A stretch of DNA of 64,000 bases from Prorocentrum cordatum (GCA_963575745.1 CAUYUJ010020560.1:165001-229000), one strand, 5' to 3'. Numbered from the stretch's first letter, positions 32,843 to 43,646 are shown. The notes: generated by a model from the sequence alone, not told the origin. Program-made: numbers and translations.

Positions 32843-33640
32843 TCACTTGCGGCCGCTGGAGCTGGCCGCATTCTCCGACTTGGCATACCTTTCGAAAAAC
32901 TCGGTGCCATCCAACACGGTCTTCGTGCTGCCTCGTAGCTCCTGGCGTGCTTTGAGCCTTGTCACCTCCTCTGGGTCGACATTGTCATCGTTACTCAAAT
33001 CCTTCCAGGCGGCCGTCATCACGTTGTAGAAATTCTCCTCGTCATCCTTCGATATCTTCAGCGCCAGCTCTCACCAGCTCTGCACACTGAAAGCCTAATT
33101 CCCAGCTCCTTCCCACACGTCCATTGGGTACCCTGCGATGAGCTCGCATCCGTCGACCTTGTGCGTCATCGGGAAGACCAACTTGTAGGAAATCACGAAC
33201 CACACTTTCCTACATGTCCCACATGCGAGTGTATCGAACGAAAACGGCACAGCGAAATTTAGGAAAAACACGAGCCACGCGGTCCCACAATACCGACACC
33301 TACATCGCCGGTGGCGTGTTTACGGGGTCTCCGACGCCTTTCCAGATAGAGCCCTTCAAAATCAGATGTGGGAAAGGGAACCAATGCACATCACCACCAA
33401 ATCTATCCAATCTCGAACACTTCCGCGCCCGCGCACACCTCCTCGCCACCATTTCCCATCCGTGGCACCACATCACCGCAGGCAGCGTCATCGTCAATCG
33501 GCGCCATGGCCGCCATGACCAGCCAGGCACCTTCATCATCGACAAATGGGCAGCAAGATCATCAACATCATGATCCTCATATTCATCAGCTGAAAAAGCG
33601 TCATCATCATCATCATCATCATAACCGTCATCATCGTCGT
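32843..33640 (-). CDS. Hypothetical minus-strand gene, partial exons
   Basis: The last exon, 33,068 or so down to the TGA at 32,845-32,843, reads ISKDDEENFYNVMTAAWKDL then SNDDNVDPEEVTRLKARQEL and DGTEFFERYAKSENAASSSG. An upstream stretch (33,211-33,110) in the same frame reads KVWFVISYKLVFPMTHKVDG then CELIAGYPMDVW. Two in-frame stops (TAG, TGA) lie between, so either a short intron with a non-GT donor is present or the gene is decaying. Further upstream an Asp-rich frame ends EDHDVDDLAAHLSMMKVPG. Composition and spacing look like real protein; the family is not recognised. Confidence 0.5.
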
Positions 33641-33675
33641 CGTCGTGGTCGTCGTCGTAGTCGTAGTCGTTGTCA
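33594..33675. repeat. CAT/CGT microsatellite
   Basis: CATCATCATC then CGTCGTCGTC. On the minus strand it encodes the Asp run at the start of the 33-kb gene frame. Confidence 0.85.
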
Positions 33676-34036
33676 CACCAACATCGGCGCAATTATTTGG
33701 CTTGCCGTCGTCTTCGCCATCATCGCCACCACCGTCGCTACAATCGGCGTCCTTGGCACCATTGTCGACGTCATCACGATACCCCGCCCGCCCGAAACAC
33801 CGACCCGCGCCGAAGTGCCCGCGAGTAAGCGAGGCCTTCAGAATGCGCTGGAAAGCTCACAACGGGCAGCGCCATCGCGGCCGCGTCGGCTGTGCCAAAC
33901 CAGGTGGTCGCTCTACGCGCGAGCTTGCGCGCGATAGCACAGCCGCAGAGATGCACCAGCTATCGCTGAGTAGTCAGCACACTCGCGTCCGCATGGGTTG
34001 TGCAGTTGACGACTTCAAGTTCGACAAGGTGGATTG

Positions 34037-34460
34037 CACCACATAGCGTACACCGTATAGCTTTTACCACCTGACGTTTACCACATAGCTCACACCACGT
34101 TGCGCACACAGTGCGTATACGTAGATACACATATGTTTGCGGCACGTGCAAGTATTGAGTGGAGAGAGAGAGAGAGAGAGGGAGAGAGAGAGAGAGAGGG
34201 AGGGAAAGGGAGGGAGGGAGAAAGAGAGAGAGAGTTACAGAGAGAACCCAAACAATAACAAATGCACCGTGTAATTCGAACCCTACACCTTGCACCACTT
34301 AGCTTGCACCGCAAAGCTTGAACCAGATATCTTGCACCACATGGCTTGCACGAGATAGCTTGCAAAGCACAACTGGTACCACATAGCGTCCACAACGAAG
34401 CTTGCACCCAACAAACTGCACCACATAGCTTATACCATAAGACTTGCACCACACCTCTTA
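34037..34460. repeat. 14-bp TTGCACCACATAGC minisatellite split by a GA run
   Basis: Units such as CTTGCACCACATAGC and GTACCACATAGCG recur at 34,037-34,105 and 34,287-34,460. Between them lies a GAGAGAGG tract (34,158-34,235). On minus the array reads as a Cys-rich repeat (KLCGA-type), which is likely incidental. Confidence 0.8.
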
Positions 34461-35304
34461 CAACGCCAACGTGATAAACCCATGTGTGGGGTCCACGCTG
34501 GCAAACATGTTCGAAATTACCCTCCCTGTGAAGGCCCTGGCACCACATGAAAACAAATGCGTATGTAGAGAAAACGTGCCGTCCAATGCCTTCCTGGCCC
34601 TTCCGCTATCGCACGGACAGCAACACTGTCGCGGCGTCCACGGCTGCGGTGCGGAGCAGCTGCCCTGAAGACGCGTGTTTTTGTCACGTTTGGGAGGTGG
34701 GGAGCGGCGCAGCAACAAAGACTGACGAGAGAGGCACGGTCAACGACTACAACAGCAACGCACAGCGAAAGAACACGTGAAGTCTGGGGCGAGGAGCCAC
34801 TTGATATGCGGACGCAGAGAGATGCACAAAGAGACACAGACAACATACGCGCACCTGCAAACCATGTCGTGGAATTGAGATATTGCCATGCACGATATCA
34901 TCGTAACCAAGCGTTTGGGCAACCGGGGGGGGCGGGCCAATCTACATTCCGAAGATCAAACGTCCATCCCTAATGACTATCCTAGCCACATTACGCCTGC
35001 AAAACTCCCAATCGCTCGATAATGACAATAATTTTCCCGGGTGACAGATCGTCACCCTGGAGAAAGGGGGGGTCGGGCGGGAGGGTGACGGTAACGGCGA
35101 CCACGACGTGCACCCGCCAACGTGCGTTCGCGAAACTGGCGCATCATCCGCCTGCGTGCGCCACAACATGTTGGGGGGGAGTCCAGGCCCCCCCCCTCGT
35201 ACGATATGTTTAGTATTACCCCGGGGGGGTGAGGGGGTTTGGCCGGGGTAACAAGCGTTACCCCGGGGAGGGGACTAAAAACGCTCACATAACCAATGGA
35301 CGTC

Positions 35305-35475
35305 GCCTAGCTGTAAGTCCGGCATGTCCCTCTACAGGAGGAATCTTCAAAATAGTGAAAATATAGTCTGGGGACGATTACCCCAATCTGTGTTTCTGTT
35401 AGTTTTGAATAGTTGTTGGTTACTTTTTCTTACAGAATCGGCCTGTAGAAGGATATGCCCGACCTAAGCACAGCT
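35305..35475. mobile_element. Foldback element with GTAAGT and TTTTTCTTACAG inside its ends
   Basis: Left end GCTGTAAGTCCGGCATGTCC followed by CTCTACAGGAGGAAT; the right end in reverse complement reads GCTGTGCTTAGGTCGGGCAT then ATCCTTCTACAGGCCGATT. On plus, GTAAGT lies at 35,311 and TTTTTCTTACAG ends near 35,436, so a 126-nt intron could be cut from it. Confidence 0.65.
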
Positions 35476-35805
35476 TCGTCATTTGCGAGCCTGTGCGCAC
35501 GTCGCCTCAGCATTCACGCGAGAACGCACAGCCACTGGATAAACAAAACGAACCGATACCGCTGCTCCAGGGATCTCCCTGGGTGCGATCTGACTGCAAG
35601 CCTCGTCTCAAACAAATTGAAACGCCGTTCAAAATCGAAGCGCCCGACAGCTCGGGAACTTCAACGCGTTCCTCAATGCTGCGAGGGCACCGCGGACTCC
35701 TGGACACCCCTGCGTGTGGGGCCAAACGCCTCATGCCAGCATCGAAAGTAACGCCGATCGCGACCGCGCCGAAAACAAAAACCGTCATAATGTTGTTGAC
35801 GAGTC
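35475..35805. other. Unique segment between two related foldback elements, open on both strands
   Basis: Plus is open from the possible acceptor at 35,436 for about 136 codons. Minus is open with NNIMTVFVFGAVAIGVTFDA, a possible membrane helix, followed by GMRRLAPHAG. I cannot say which strand, if either, is coding. No family is recognised. Confidence 0.25.
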
Positions 35806-35985
35806 TAGGATTAGATCGGGCATGTCCTCCTACAGGCGGATTTTGAAAGACAAATAGAAAATGGTCCAGAAAGAAATCAGACATGGCCAGAAATAATAGA
35901 GAGAGAGATCATCCACGGACTATGTTTTGACTGTTCTTGCCTAACGTTCCTCCTGTAGGGGAACAGGCCCGAGGTAAGTCTAGAG
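35803..35985. mobile_element. Second foldback element of the AGGTCGGGCATGTCC family
   Basis: Left end GTCTAGGATTAGATCGGGCA then TGTCCTCCTACAGGCGG; right end in reverse complement CTAGACTTACCTCGGGCCTG then TTCCCCTACAGGAGG. Related to 35,305-35,475 and to a single arm at about 23,888-23,918. Confidence 0.65.
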
Positions 35986-36119
35986 AGCGCGCCACGTACA
36001 CGGCAGAGGTGCCCCGAGCGGAGGCCGGGCGGAAGGTGCGCCAGGGGGAGGGCCGGCGGCCAGGAGGAGCAGGCAGTCCCGAGACGTCAGGGGCGGGGGA
36101 TCAGGGCGTTGAGGCGGAG

Positions 36120-36340
36120 GGGGGGCCAGGAGAGCCCAGAATCGAATCGACAAGTCGGATCGGCGGTCAAAAAGAATCGCATCGGCGGAAATCGGCTGCC
36201 GAGTCGGGAAAAGTCGGATCGGCGGAAGTCGGCAGTCTAGTAGGCCTCCAAGAAGGAATCGGGACCCAAATCGGAATCCCAAATCGAATCGCATCGGAAT
36301 CGGAAGCCATCGAAACCGAACCGAATCGAGTCGAAGGAAT
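36120..36340. repeat. AATCGGAATCG-type minisatellite
   Basis: Degenerate repeats of GGAATCGG/AAATCGG words. The 220-codon plus frame across it is an artefact of the repeat and lacks a domain. Confidence 0.65.
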
Positions 36341-36616
36341 CGAACTGAGCCCTGGAGGGGGGGGGAAGAGCAAGGAGGGGGCGGACGACAAGGAGGAGGA
36401 CGAGGAGGCGCGGGGAGGGAGAAGCTGGGAGGGGGGCCTTCTGACTAGGACTCCGAGGAGAACCCGACCGAAGGCGACGAGGAGCCCCCAGGACGAGCGG
36501 CGGCATCGGCATCGGCCCCGGGGCGACGAGAAGCCTCCCAGGAGCCCCAAGAAGGCTGCAAGAGGAGCCCCAGGGCCTCGGTCCTCGAACCCACACATCT
36601 GACCTTGCGATGTCCC

Positions 36617-36807
36617 CAAGGCGCCTCCTCCTCCTCCTCCTCCTCCTCCTCCTCCTTCTCCTCCACTTCCTCCTCCTCCTCCTCCTCCTCCTCCTCCTCC
36701 TCCTCCTCCTCCTTCTCCTCCACTTCCTCCTCCTCCTCCTCCTCCTCCTCCTCCGCCCTCCTCCGTCTCCTCCTCCTCCTCCTCCTCCTCCTCCTCCTCC
36801 TCCTCTC
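36617..36807. repeat. CTC microsatellite
   Basis: CTC/TCC triplets with two CCTTCTCCTCCACTTCCT interruptions that make a ~66-base internal duplication. Confidence 0.92.
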
Positions 36808-37025
36808 GGACCTGGCCCCGAGGGGCGTCCCTCAAGAACACGAGACCCTCCGCTGGCCAACACGCACAGCGCATCCAAGGGTATACCCTCCCCAGGATGC
36901 AAAGGGAATCCAACAGACACGAAGAGCACTAAGGTACCCTCCCCAAACCGACCTCGGTCTTTTACCTCCCTCCGACTGTACCCCAAGGAACAGCTTGCGT
37001 CGAGGATACTAGAAGAAGAAACAAC

Positions 37026-37207
37026 TGCGTGAACATAAATGTGTGGCGCTCCACGCGGATTTCTTGGATCTGCGGTGGGCCCCCCCTCCCCGGCGCGCGG
37101 AGCGTCAGGAGCTTCTGGCGCCCGGGGGCCCCAGCGCGGAGCCCAGGAATCCGCGCGGAGAGCGCCAACATATCATGTTTATGGCGTTGTTGTCTTCTTC
37201 TTCTTAG
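37026..37207. mobile_element. Best-preserved GCGCGGATTTCTTGG foldback element
   Basis: One arm AATGTGTGGCGCTCCACGCG then GATTTCTTGGATCTGCG; the other in reverse complement ATGTTGGCGCTCTCCGCGCG then GATTCCTGGG. On plus GTGAAC lies at 37,029 just outside the arm, and a TCTTCTTCTTCTTAG tract ends at 37,207, giving intron-like ends 178 nt apart. Flanking exons are not evident. Confidence 0.7.
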
Positions 37208-37557
37208 TATTATTATTATTATCATCCTTCTTCTTTTTTTATTATGATTATTATTATGTTTATTCTTCTTCTTCGAGATACACGCCTGATGCCCCGCACG
37301 AAAACGGCCCTCGAGGGCCGAGGTCGAAGAAGAAGCGCTGGGATCGAGACCTCACACCGTCGGAGAGACATATGGACTCCCGAGGCTCCGGCTCACCACA
37401 GCTCGGACCTCGGGGCGCGGCCCTTCGGGACGACGTGCGCCCCTCCCCCCCTGGGAGCGCCCTCGGCGAGGCGCAGCGGCCGGGGAGCACCCGGAGGCTG
37501 GAAGACCTCCCAAAGGGCCGACGAAGACGCCCGAACACGGCGCGAAGACGTCATTGA

Positions 37558-37730
37558 AAGGGCCCTGGGACACACAAATAAATACACACAAATAAAAATA
37601 CTCCCCATATTTTCCTATATTTTTGGAGCTTCTGTCTTCCCCCCCACACACTTCCCATATTTTCCAATATTTTCCTGGGGATCTTCAATGAATGGTGTCA
37701 ATGTGTTTCTTTCCCTCCTGAGTCATGGGG
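37558..37730 (+). repeat. Dispersed repeat pair, copy 1 (ACACACAAATAAA / TTTCCCTCCTGA)
   Basis: Shares with 62,398-62,565 the order GGACACACAAAYAAA, CCCCATATTTTCC, GTCTTCCCCCCCA, TGGGGAATC-like, AATGGTGTC and TTTCCCTCCTGA, in the same orientation, about three-quarters identical by eye. Confidence 0.7.
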
Positions 37731-37892
37731 AAGCGAGCACCTCGAATCGCGACCCTCGAGCCGCGATCCTCCGCCCTGATCCCTGTGGCCGTATTGGCAC
37801 ACAGGCTGATGCAGCGCCGCGTCCGACTGACCTACAGCCCTCACCCTCGATGTTACTCCTGCTCCCCTTCGGCCTCCCTCGACCCTCTTCCT

Positions 37893-38242
37893 TCTCCTCC
37901 TCCTCCTCCTCCTCCTCCTCCTCCTCGATCTTGCTCCTCGGTCCCCCGCCTCGATTCTCCTCCTCGATCCTCCTCCTCGATCGCCCTCCTCCTCCTCCTC
38001 CTCCTCCTCCTGGATCCTGCTGCTCGATCATCCCTCCTCCTCCTCCTCCTCCTCCTCCTTGATCTTGCTCCTCGGTGCCCCGCCTCGATTCTCCTCCTCG
38101 ATCCTCCTCCTCGATCGTCCCTCCTCCTCCTCCTCCTCTTTTTCCTCCTCCTCCTCCTCCTCCTCCTCCTGGCTCCTGCTCCTCGATCGTCCCTCCTCCT
38201 CCTCCTCCTCCTCCTCCTCCTCCTCCTCCTCCTCCCGGTCCT
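37893..38242. repeat. CTC microsatellite with CGATCCT-type interruptions
   Basis: CTCCTCCTC blocks separated by recurring CTCGATCCTCC / GATCTTGCTCCTCGGT words, so a longer ~120-base unit is duplicated at about 37,930 and 38,060. Confidence 0.9.
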
Positions 38243-38429
38243 CGATACTCGATCCTCCCGCCTGCTCGATGCCCCTCGACCTCCCCTGCCGACGGCAGGA
38301 CGGCCGCCCATGGACGGCCTGGCGGCGCGGCTCCGCGCGGCGGGCCGGCGGGGGCCCAGGCCGGGGCGGCGCGAGCAGCGCCAGGACGCTGCCCAGCCCG
38401 CGCCCACGGCGGCCTTCGCCCGAGCCGGG

Positions 38430-38770
38430 GTCGTCGTCGTCGTCGTCGTGGTCGTCGTCGTCGTCGTGGTCGTCGTCGTGGTCGTCGTCGTCGTCGTGGT
38501 CGTCGTCGTCGTGGTCGTCGTCGTCGTCCTCGTCGTGGTCGTCGTCGTCGTCGTGGTCGTCGTCGTCGTCGTCTTCGTCGCCGTCCTCGTCGTCCTCGTC
38601 GTCGTCGTCCTCATCCTCCTCCTCCTCCTCCTCCTCCTCCTCCTTCTCCTCCTCTTCCTCGTCGTCGTGGTGTTCGTCTTTTTCTACGTCGCCATTGTCG
38701 TCGTCATCGCGGTCGCGGTGGTGGTGGTGGTGGTCATCTGCGTCGTCGCCGTTGCCGCCGTCGTCGACGG
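38430..38770. repeat. GTC/GTG microsatellite
   Basis: CGTCGTCGTGGTCGTCGTC hexamer-enriched run, then CTC and GTG triplets. Poly-Asp or poly-Val frames only. Confidence 0.93.
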
Positions 38771-39039
38771 AGCAGGGCGTCGAGGGGGGGGAGGAGGGAA
38801 GGAGGACGGAGGGGAGAGGAGGGAAGAAGGGCACCAGCACCAAGGGAGGGGGGAAGAGGGAGGGTAGAGGAGGGCGTGGTGGGAGGCGGGGAGAGGAAGA
38901 CGGACAGTGGGGAGAGAGAGGAGGGGGCGGAAGGCTCGGCCATTGGAACGGTGGGGACCTCCGCCTCCCTCCCTGTGTATACTCTTCCCATCTCCTTCCC
39001 CCCTCCCCCCCTGCTCCTCCGGGGCGTTGCGGCTCTGAG

Positions 39040-39217
39040 TTAACGGGCGAAGAACGGTCTCAGATAAACTTTTTCGCTGTCGGGGGCGCCTGTCCCAGGG
39101 CGGCTGGAAAATTTATACCCTCACGGTGGCACGCCAAAGAACAAACTTTCCAGCCGCCCTGGGGCAGCGCCCCCGATGACGGAAAAGTGTACTTTATACC
39201 GTTCTTCGCCCGCTAAC
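39040..39217. mobile_element. 178-bp foldback element
   Basis: Starts GTTAACGGGCGAAGAACGGT and ends with its near-complement (reverse complement of the end: GTTAGCGGGCGAAGAACGGT). Inner parts also pair: TTTCGCTGTCGGGGGCGCCT and CCCAGGGCGGCTGGAAA against TTTCCAGCCGCCCTGGGGCA and GCGCCCCCGATGACGG. Arms of roughly 75 bases leave a loop of about 25. No coding. Confidence 0.88.
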
Positions 39218-39230
39218 TAAGAGAGCACGG

Positions 39231-39437
39231 TGTTGGAGGCCTGGAAATTGGCACCAACACCAACACAGGGGTTTGCCTCCACACGGGGAAAGATGATCCC
39301 AGATTTCGGTGTTGGTGGTCATAGTTCGGTCGCCTTGGAAGCCAGAATATTACCACCGTCGCCGAGATCGGGATCTTCTTCCCCCGGTGGAGGCACACCG
39401 CCGAAGTGGGTGTGTTGGCGTCCACCTCCAGGCCTGC
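39231..39437. mobile_element. Foldback element, copy 2 of the GGAGGCCTGG family
   Basis: Left half GGAGGCCTGGAAATTGGCAC then CAACACC; the reverse complement of the right half is AGGCCTGGAGGTGGACGCCA then ACACACCC. Same family as 23,076-23,281; lies only 13 bases from the unrelated foldback 39,040-39,217. Confidence 0.83.
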
Positions 39438-40177
39438 GACGGTGGTGCAACACACCACTTGCCCCGAATGAGAACATCGCCGCAGCCTGGCCGAACGGCC
39501 CCACCGATGGTCTCTCCCCCCCCTGCAGGGCTGCGCAGCCGGGGCGTAGCCCCAGCGAGAGCGCTCGAGGGCGGGCTCGCCACCCAGACGGGCTCGGGCA
39601 GAGGGGGCGCGCTCTGGACCGAGGCCGGAGGTGCTCCATACCCAAATCCCCGACGACCTGAACTGTCCGATGCCACCGTTTGGCCTCGATTTCGGCCTCC
39701 AGGACTCATTCATCGAGCCCCCGGGGCAATCCCAAGTGCGTCTGGGGCGGAAAAATGGGCTCCAGGAATGGGTCGGGACCCCTGGGGCAGCGCGTGACAG
39801 CGAAAACACCTCGCTGGTTGTCAAGGTATGCAGCTGGAGAGGACGCTCCGGAGAGGGGATTTGGGTGGAGAGAGGAGGGGGACTAGGAAGAAAGCTAATT
39901 GACCTGACCATGACTGACACACTGAAAAGCGGTGGTAATGATACAGTGCGTATGTTGCCGATGACGTACATATCAAATTTCATTCGAGCAGGATGACAAC
40001 ATCTCTGGGCCGACCAGTGCTTCCGAAGTGTACTCCAACACCGATAGCAAGTGCACAATCTCAAACTTTCGCTAACCTCATGACAACAATATGACGTAAT
40101 GGCGCGCGTACGCACGAACAGTTCAGTATAACAATACGAACACACCAATACAACAACCCTCCATGTTCGGGCACTCG

Positions 40178-41277
40178 CTAACATGGGTTACGGTTCCGCG
40201 GATCTGAAGCCTGGGCGCAAGATCCACAGATCGGAGAATGTACCATCCCGACGCATGAGGCCACTGCCGCCAGATCTGGAGACGGAGCGCGCAGAATTGG
40301 CATGGAAGCGGGACCCGTCGCTGATCCACGCGCGTTTCCTCGACACGCGCACGGGACTGGAACGGAATACCCGAAGGGCAAGTGCACAGCACTAAGATCC
40401 TGTACAAAACAGGGTAATGTGCCTCTGGCGGCTTTTTTGATACGAATTATGTCTACGAGAGCGGCCAATCGCTGCTCTGGGAGGGGGCTACCCCTGAGGC
40501 CGAAAACGTGAAGGATATTACAGTGGAGTCGGGGGCAACCACAACCTCCGAGGGGGCCGACGACTCCAACCGACAGAAAAAAAACTTGTTGAGCGGCATA
40601 GAACGATCCAGGAGATCTTCCACCCGACGGTTGGGCGGAATTCCCCTGAAGAAACGGTTGATCACTTCCTGACACTTCTTGACGGGGGTTCTAACACGGG
40701 CCAGCCAACTTAATTGCATTACTCTGGGACCAACCCACACACTTTAAACATATCCAGTGTTGCTTCTCACGGACGCCAAGGGCCAAAGCTCAGGCCACTC
40801 TTCCGATGTCCACATGTGCACAGGACATTAGGAGGTAACTCCTGGGAGGTCTTCGTGAACACGGTTGAATATAACTTGTCAGATTGCGAGGCCGCTCAGC
40901 CACAACAGCCTTGATTAAGTGCGGGGCTAAGCGGCATTGAGCAGGACTCAGCGGAATTCGGCGAGCATGATGGGTTGGGCGGGTCTTCGACCACGAATAC
41001 GCCACCGCCGGTACTGAATTGAAGCCCCGGAGGAATTGCACCCTACTAAGCCAATGCCACCACAACGTGCGACAACTAACCATGGAGTGGGGGATGGACT
41101 ACTGAGTTTGACTACCCCCATTGGTGTTCCCGTCGGGCCCACGAGAAATACTTTTACAGCTCCGTATCGTTCTGACAGTACCCAATTTGTCTCGCTGGTT
41201 CGGCGAACGGCAGTGCAGCAACGCTGGGGCAAATCGACTCGCCGCCCGATCCTCTGCTCGGAAGCTGCGTGCTTCAA
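40178..41277 (-). other. Unassigned minus-strand frames
   Basis: Frames such as TPVKKCQEVINRFFRGIPPN then RRVEDLLDRSMPLNKFFFCR (40,740-40,453) and GAVKVFLVGPTGTPMGVVKL (41,277-40,948) look less repetitive than their surroundings and could be retroelement or gene fragments. They lack a recognisable domain and splice context. I list them only as places to search. Confidence 0.2.
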
Positions 41278-41994
41278 GACCCACGCGCCAGCGCACGAGA
41301 CCGCAAGGCCCGCGGCCTTGCCCGCCTGCTAGGTCGCCTCGCCGCCCCCGCGCACGGCGGGGGGGAGCCTCTCAAGAGGGCCCACGGGCACACACACACA
41401 CACAACATAGGCACAAACCCCAATATACAAATTTTTGGCGTGTTTATGGGTTTCTGCACTCCTGTTTTCCTGCATCGTTCCACTACTTACAGTATATGAG
41501 TTGAAGCTTGCCAGTGCTCGCAGGGAGTTGTCAACTCCACTGCCCACGCAATCATCCCACCCATCTAACCCGCAACTTAGTCTTCAAAACCCATGCGACG
41601 GCGAATGCGATGAGTGCTTGGTGTTGGCTGGTGAATCTCTGCGGCCGCGCTGGACCGCGCATATTCGCGCGCGCGGCGGCCAGCTAATGCGGCGCGACCG
41701 ACGTGGCCGCGGTGGCGCTGACCGGTAGACACGATGATGCAATGATGGTGGCGATGGTGGCGGTGACGACGGCAAGGCCAATGACGGCGCCAATGCTGAT
41801 CACGCCCGCCGAAGGTTTGGGAAGGAATTCAACATGCGCGCCCTGTCGATGCGTGCGTGTGGCCGCGCGGTATTATTTGACACGGATCGTGCCCCCCCGG
41901 CACGAGAGCAAGGGCGTTCAGATGAGTTCGACATGCGGCGCGAGAGGACTCTGTGGCAGACTTTGATGACAATGTTGAAAAGCCGATGGTTTTC

Positions 41995-42390
41995 GTAGAA
42001 ACTCGCGAGAGCGCGCGCGCAGGTGGTTTTTGCTGCTGGTTGGTTTCTGCTTATACTGATGTTGCAAAACCTTGTGTGTTTATGTGTTTTCGGGACACTC
42101 GTTTTTTTTAACATTTCTGTGAAACCTAAGGTTGCTGAGCGGTTTCACCATGCGCGCGACGACGCGCGCGTGCGCCCTTCGTCCCAATTGTTGCGAAGGG
42201 TTCGACAGGCGCGCGCGACGCCCGTTTGACTATGGCTTTTCTTAAGAATCTGCAAGAGCGCGAGCGCAGGTTTTTGTTGAACATCCTTGTTGCAAAACAC
42301 TGTATTCTTATATGTTTCCGTGACCCTCGATTTTGAGATCATGCACGCGCGACGACGCGCGCATGTGCACGTCGTCCCGTTTCTTGACGA
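41995..42390 (+). repeat. Two diverged copies of a ~150-200-bp tandem unit
   Basis: 41,995-42,195 and 42,240-42,385 share, in order, AGAGCGCGMGCGCAGGT, GTTGCAAAAC, TTATRTGTTTYCG, and CGCGCGACGACGCGCGCRTG followed by CGTCC. A weaker match of the central part occurs near 41,410-41,460. Confidence 0.65.
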
Positions 42391-43179
42391 GGAGACTTTT
42401 GATAAGCAAATGCGCGCATAACATGTTTTTCAGAGGGGTGAGGGCGGGGATGCAGGCCTGCCTGGGATGGTGCGAACTCGTATTTAGGATGGGCGATGGG
42501 TCAAAATCGTTTGAAAATTGCACATCCCAAAGAGGAGCCGATAAGTTCTGGGGGGGGCTGATCCGAATTTCTGTTAGAAAAGAGTGAATCAACGTTCGCT
42601 TGTGTTGCCATTATTCGACACCCCTTGGACCGTTCGCGGGAAAAATCAACGCATGTCATAACTGACTTTCTACCAAGCTGGTTGGTCGCAACGCTAGCGG
42701 ACGATCAGCGTGGTCGAAGCACAGCACCGGGCCGCGGGATCGCGAATTGAGCACACGAGGGGCTGGAGCAAAGAGGGGGGTGGCCGTGGAGGGAGGCAAA
42801 GGGCGGGGACGAAGATAAACACGAAAGCCTGAAAGGCAAAACGCGAAAAGGTGTTGAGTGTTGAGCTTGGTCCCTCCCCCCTCTCCCCCTCCCCCCTCTT
42901 CCCCTCGCCCCCAGTTCCACTCATCCGACGTTGCGTTCTTTTTTCAAAAAAGCGCGGCTCCCCAGAGGTCTGGGCCTTTTCCCAGGACAGGCTTCTCACC
43001 CACAGCAGTCCGTCGACGGTCCTGGGCCCTGGCAGCGGCATGGCCCTCCAGGAGCAGAGGAACAAAATAAACAATTGTTTGATTCGCGGGTCGAGAGCGC
43101 ACCTCTTCCGGTCGAAGCTAAGCGGGCCGCGCGAAGCTTGAATTAAATAGAGAAGGGGCGAACAAACTGAACAGTGACA

Positions 43180-43262
43180 GCTGGAAGTTTTCGGAAGTCC
43201 GCGCGGCAGATTCCCCGGATCGGCGTTGGACCCCCTTCCCTGCCGCGCGCAGCGCCAGGGGC
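43180..43262. mobile_element. Copy of the GCGCGGATTTCTTGG palindrome family
   Basis: GAAGTCCGCGCGGCAGATTC then CCCGGATCGGCG, and GCCGCGCGCAGCGCCAGGGG on the other arm. Diverged copy. Confidence 0.5.
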
Positions 43263-43439
43263 GACGCCAGACGTGCGCGCTCAGCGCCGACCCCCCCAAC
43301 AAAAACGCGGACCTCAGACAGTCTACCCTGTCTATGCCGACGCCTTTTCTGCGAGCACCCCTCTTCTCGATGCCTGTTCGACTCCCCGTCTCTCTGCCAC
43401 GAAGGCAACAATATGACACATCCGGGCAAGGCAAATGAG

Positions 43440-43646
43440 GGGCACCGATAGGGGGGGGACTGGCACAGGGGGGGGATGCATCGACCTGGAATCGGCGATA
43501 CATCGCGGATAGATCGGCGATAGGCCTCCGATCGGGAATCCGCACCTTCCTGGGCAGGTTGGGGCTATCGGGCCCCAATCGGCGATCAATGGGCGATTGG
43601 GGGTCGATGCATCCCCCCTTATGCCTATCCCCCCTATCGTTGCCCC
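43440..43646. mobile_element. 206-bp foldback element
   Basis: Left arm GGGCACCGATAGGGGGGGGA, GGGGGATGCATCGACC and AATCGGCGAT; right arm in reverse complement GGGCAACGATAGGGGGGATA, GGGGGATGCATCGACCCCCA and AATCGCCC. Central part has further GATCGGCGAT repeats. Confidence 0.78.

Noticed and set aside
32091-33029. 312-codon plus-strand frame
   Set aside because: Runs through a TC tract and lies antisense to the better-supported minus-strand exon at 32.8-33.1 kb.
35937-36602. 221-codon plus-strand frame rich in Glu/Arg/Gly
   Set aside because: Starts in a foldback element and continues through the AATCGG minisatellite; no domain or conserved block.
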